The notes below the pieces were generated by a model. That model was given only the letters and a program-made list of their open reading frames with translations, was not told where the DNA came from and did not search any database. DNA of 64,000 nt from Massilia mucilaginosa (GTDB lineage Bacteria; Pseudomonadota; Gammaproteobacteria; Burkholderiales; Burkholderiaceae_D): positions 18,253 to 82,252 of the forward strand of contig NZ_WHJH01000027.1 in NCBI RefSeq assembly GCF_011682145.1, read 5' to 3'. Both the position numbers and the translations under genes were made by a program. This document shows, piece after piece, positions 62,342 through 64,000 of this stretch. Numbering within the stretch: position 1 is the first letter of the stretch; each line of letters starts with the position of its first letter.

Positions 62342-63256
62342 ATGCACGCCAAACCCACCCCCTCCTCCGCCCACCTGCACGCCCATCACAAGGGCGATGC
62401 CAAACATACCCACGTGGCCGTCGGCCGCAGCCAGGGCGCACTCGCCTTCGCCCTTGGCCTGACCCTGGTGTTCGCCGTGATCGAAGTGCTGACCGGCTTC
62501 ATCGCCAATTCGCTCGCGCTCATCTCCGACGCCGGTCACATGGTCACCGATGCCGCCGCGCTCGGACTGGCGCTGCTGGCGCAACTGATCGCCAAGCGCC
62601 CACCCTCGGCGCGCCACTCGTTCGGCTTCGGCCGCGCCGAAGCGCTGGCCGCCTTTGTCAACGCGCTCGCCATGCTGGCCGTGGTCGGCTGGATCGTGTT
62701 CGAAGCGCTGCACCGCTTCCGCAGCCCGCAACTGGTACAAGGCGGCACCGTGTTCGTGGTCGCCGTGGTCGGCCTGGCGATCAACCTGCTGGTGGCGTGG
62801 TTGCTCTCGCGCGACCAGGGGAGCCTCAACACCCGCGCCGCGCTGGTGCACGTCATGGGCGACATTCTCGGCTCGATCGCGGCGATTGCCGCCGGCGCCG
62901 TCATCTACTTTACCGGCTGGATGCCGATCGACCCGCTGCTGTCGCTGTTCGTGTCGGTACTGATATTGCAATCGACCATCGGCGTGCTGCGCGACTCCTA
63001 CCATGCGCTGATGGAAGGCGTGCCGAACCAGATCGATTACCTGCAAGTCGGCGCCGATCTGGCCGCCATGCCTGGCGTGCTGTCGGTGCACGACCTGCAT
63101 GTGTGGGATATGTCGCCCGGCCAGCCGGCGCTGATCGGCCACCTGCGCATCGGCAACCTGCGCGACTGGCCGGAAGTGCTGGCCATGGTCAAGGACATGC
63201 TGCTCACCAAACACGGCATCGACCACGTGACCCTGCAACCGGAGTCGCACGACTAG
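62342..63256 (+). CDS. Cation diffusion facilitator (Zn/Cd/Co exporter, CzcD/ZitB-like)
   Basis: This inner-membrane metal-proton antiporter has 304 residues. The ATG at 62342 follows the promoter region of the divergent tRNA. The N terminus is His-rich (HLHAHHKGDAKHTH), probably for metal buffering. Six membrane helices follow. The metal-site motifs are LISDAGHMVTDAA in helix two and HVMGDILGSIAAI in helix five, each with the HxxxD or DxxxD-type pair of zinc CDFs. The cytoplasmic domain (after about 215) includes VHDLHVWDMSPG with the dimer-interface His. Its role is likely zinc or cobalt tolerance. Confidence 0.93.
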   Translation: MHAKPTPSSAHLHAHHKGDAKHTHVAVGRSQGALAFALGLTLVFAVIEVLTGFIANSLALISDAGHMVTDAAALGLALLAQLIAKRPPSARHSFGFGRAEALAAFVNALAMLAVVGWIVFEALHRFRSPQLVQGGTVFVVAVVGLAINLLVAWLLSRDQGSLNTRAALVHVMGDILGSIAAIAAGAVIYFTGWMPIDPLLSLFVSVLILQSTIGVLRDSYHALMEGVPNQIDYLQVGADLAAMPGVLSVHDLHVWDMSPGQPALIGHLRIGNLRDWPEVLAMVKDMLLTKHGIDHVTLQPESHD

Positions 63257-63685
63257 CTGTCCGGCAAATTCCGGTGCCGTGGGCGGCGGAGCGGCTCTTC
63301 GTGCGCCACGCGCGCCTCCCGCGAGGCACGGCAACTAGCAAGGTGCCCTCCAATCCCAGCCGATCAACGGCGCGCCCACGCGCACGGCAAGCCACGAACC
63401 GCTCTTGCTGGCCAGCAGGCCGGACTAGATGTCCCCGCGTAATTCACTGCCGCTCATTGCGAGAATCGAGCAGGTCGACGTTGGTCCAGCAGACATATTC
63501 GGCTGCGACGCGCGCCTTTGTAAATAACGCGAAGCGCTTAAAGTCGCAGCACAATTCCTGCTTCGATCGCTTTCAGATGCGCGCGAACTGGTCGCCAGCA
63601 TTGACTCATCAGACATTTACCAGCCGACGCTGTGCGCTGGCGCGATAAATACATCGAACGACATACTACTTTTCGTAACACTATT
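63257..63685. other. Gene-free stretch before the insertion sequence
   Basis: About 430 bases hold no convincing gene, RNA, terminator or repeat. Short frames on both strands lack ribosome-binding sites or recognisable motifs. It may be decayed sequence next to the mobile element. Confidence 0.4.
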
Positions 63686-64000
63686 GGGCACCTCGAAAAA
63701 CCGACCCAGCCGTGGCATCATAGCGGCTCCTGTTGCTGACCTAATTTCATGATCAAGACGAGTCTGTTTGCCGACCAGGAACGCGAAGCCAAGCTGAACA
63801 AGCTTGGTGATGGAGCAGCATGTCGACTTCATCGCGCTTGCCGATGCGGTTGATGAAGCCGCTCCCCGCCCCAGCCGCGAACGCGGCGGGCGTCCTCCGT
63901 TCCCGACCGAACTCATGGTTCGCGTCCTGCTGATCCAGCAGTTGTTCAACCTGAGCGACGAACAAATGGAATTCCAGTTGCTCGACCGCCTGAGCTTCCA
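63686..64000 (+). mobile_element. IS5-family insertion sequence, left part (cut by window edge)
   Basis: The element probably starts at GGGCACCTCGAAAAACC (63686), a plausible terminal inverted repeat placed about 60 bases before the transposase start. A CTA just before it could be the target duplication. The right end lies beyond the window. Confidence 0.55.
63749..64000 (+). pseudogene. IS5-family transposase, N-terminal part, frameshifted
   Basis: Reading starts MIKTSLFADQEREAKLNKLGD and then leaves frame. From about 63810 another frame gives HVDFIALADAVDEAAP, RPSRERGGRPPFPTELMVRV and LSDEQMEFQLLDR to the window end. These are parts of the DUF772-type N-terminal domain of IS5-group transposases. 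In an intact copy the two segments are continuous, so one or a few bases are missing near 63808. The DDE catalytic part is outside the window. Confidence 0.75.

Overview
The window is GC-rich housekeeping chromosome from a betaproteobacterium of the order Burkholderiales. It most resembles Oxalobacteraceae (the Massilia, Duganella, Janthinobacterium group). This assignment rests on protein resemblance and on conserved gene order: rpsB-tsf-pyrH-frr-uppS-cdsA-dxr, smc-zipA-ligA, and thrS-infC-rpmI-rplT-pheS-pheT-ihfA-merR. No database search was possible. There is no prophage, rRNA operon or CRISPR array.

Layout. 1-5412 (minus): rpsB, tsf, pyrH, frr, uppS, cdsA and a truncated dxr, covering translation, UMP synthesis, undecaprenyl and phospholipid precursors and the MEP pathway. 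5744-9968 (plus): map, glnD and an RsuA-family pseudouridine synthase. 10121-17456 is more variable: a secreted GH43/ricin-type glycosidase, a palindromic element, a frameshifted unknown gene, aqpZ, a CPBP membrane protease, an M28 peptidase and a dienelactone hydrolase. 17467-26190 (minus): smc, zipA, ligA, galU, def and a small outer-membrane barrel protein, mostly with overlapping ends. 26379-31676: a PAP2 enzyme, a DUF1631 protein, a truncated chemoreceptor-like gene, a low-complexity protein and an orphan ClpP-like protease. 31782-36647 (plus): promoter, tandem glycine riboswitch, gcvT, gcvH, gcvP. 36663-41518: a chemoreceptor with a periplasmic partner, a small membrane protein, a cupin lipoprotein and prfC. 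41640-48046 (minus): the minor pilin operon fimT-pilV-pilW-pilX-pilY1-pilE. 48179-53722: two two-component systems and a Crp/Fnr regulator. 53926-61804 (minus): the thrS-to-merR translation cluster. The end carries tRNA-Val(GAC), a CDF metal exporter and the start of a broken IS5-family insertion sequence.

The most unusual content is non-coding. Three palindromic elements of 136-163 bp (11590-11752, 51311-51472, 61846-61981) have unrelated outer arms. They share a plan: long inverted arms around a short inner hairpin, with GAGCA on one side and, in two of them, AGCGCAG on the other. Two begin and end with CTAG, and their left CTAG contains the TAG stop codon of the upstream gene. One of these also supplies the last codons and stop of a histidine kinase. 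Other points of interest are an apparent ATA start codon for infC, an rpmI ribosome-binding site buried in a hairpin, a tRNA-Val with C at position 33, and a PilY1 with its extra domain at the C terminus.
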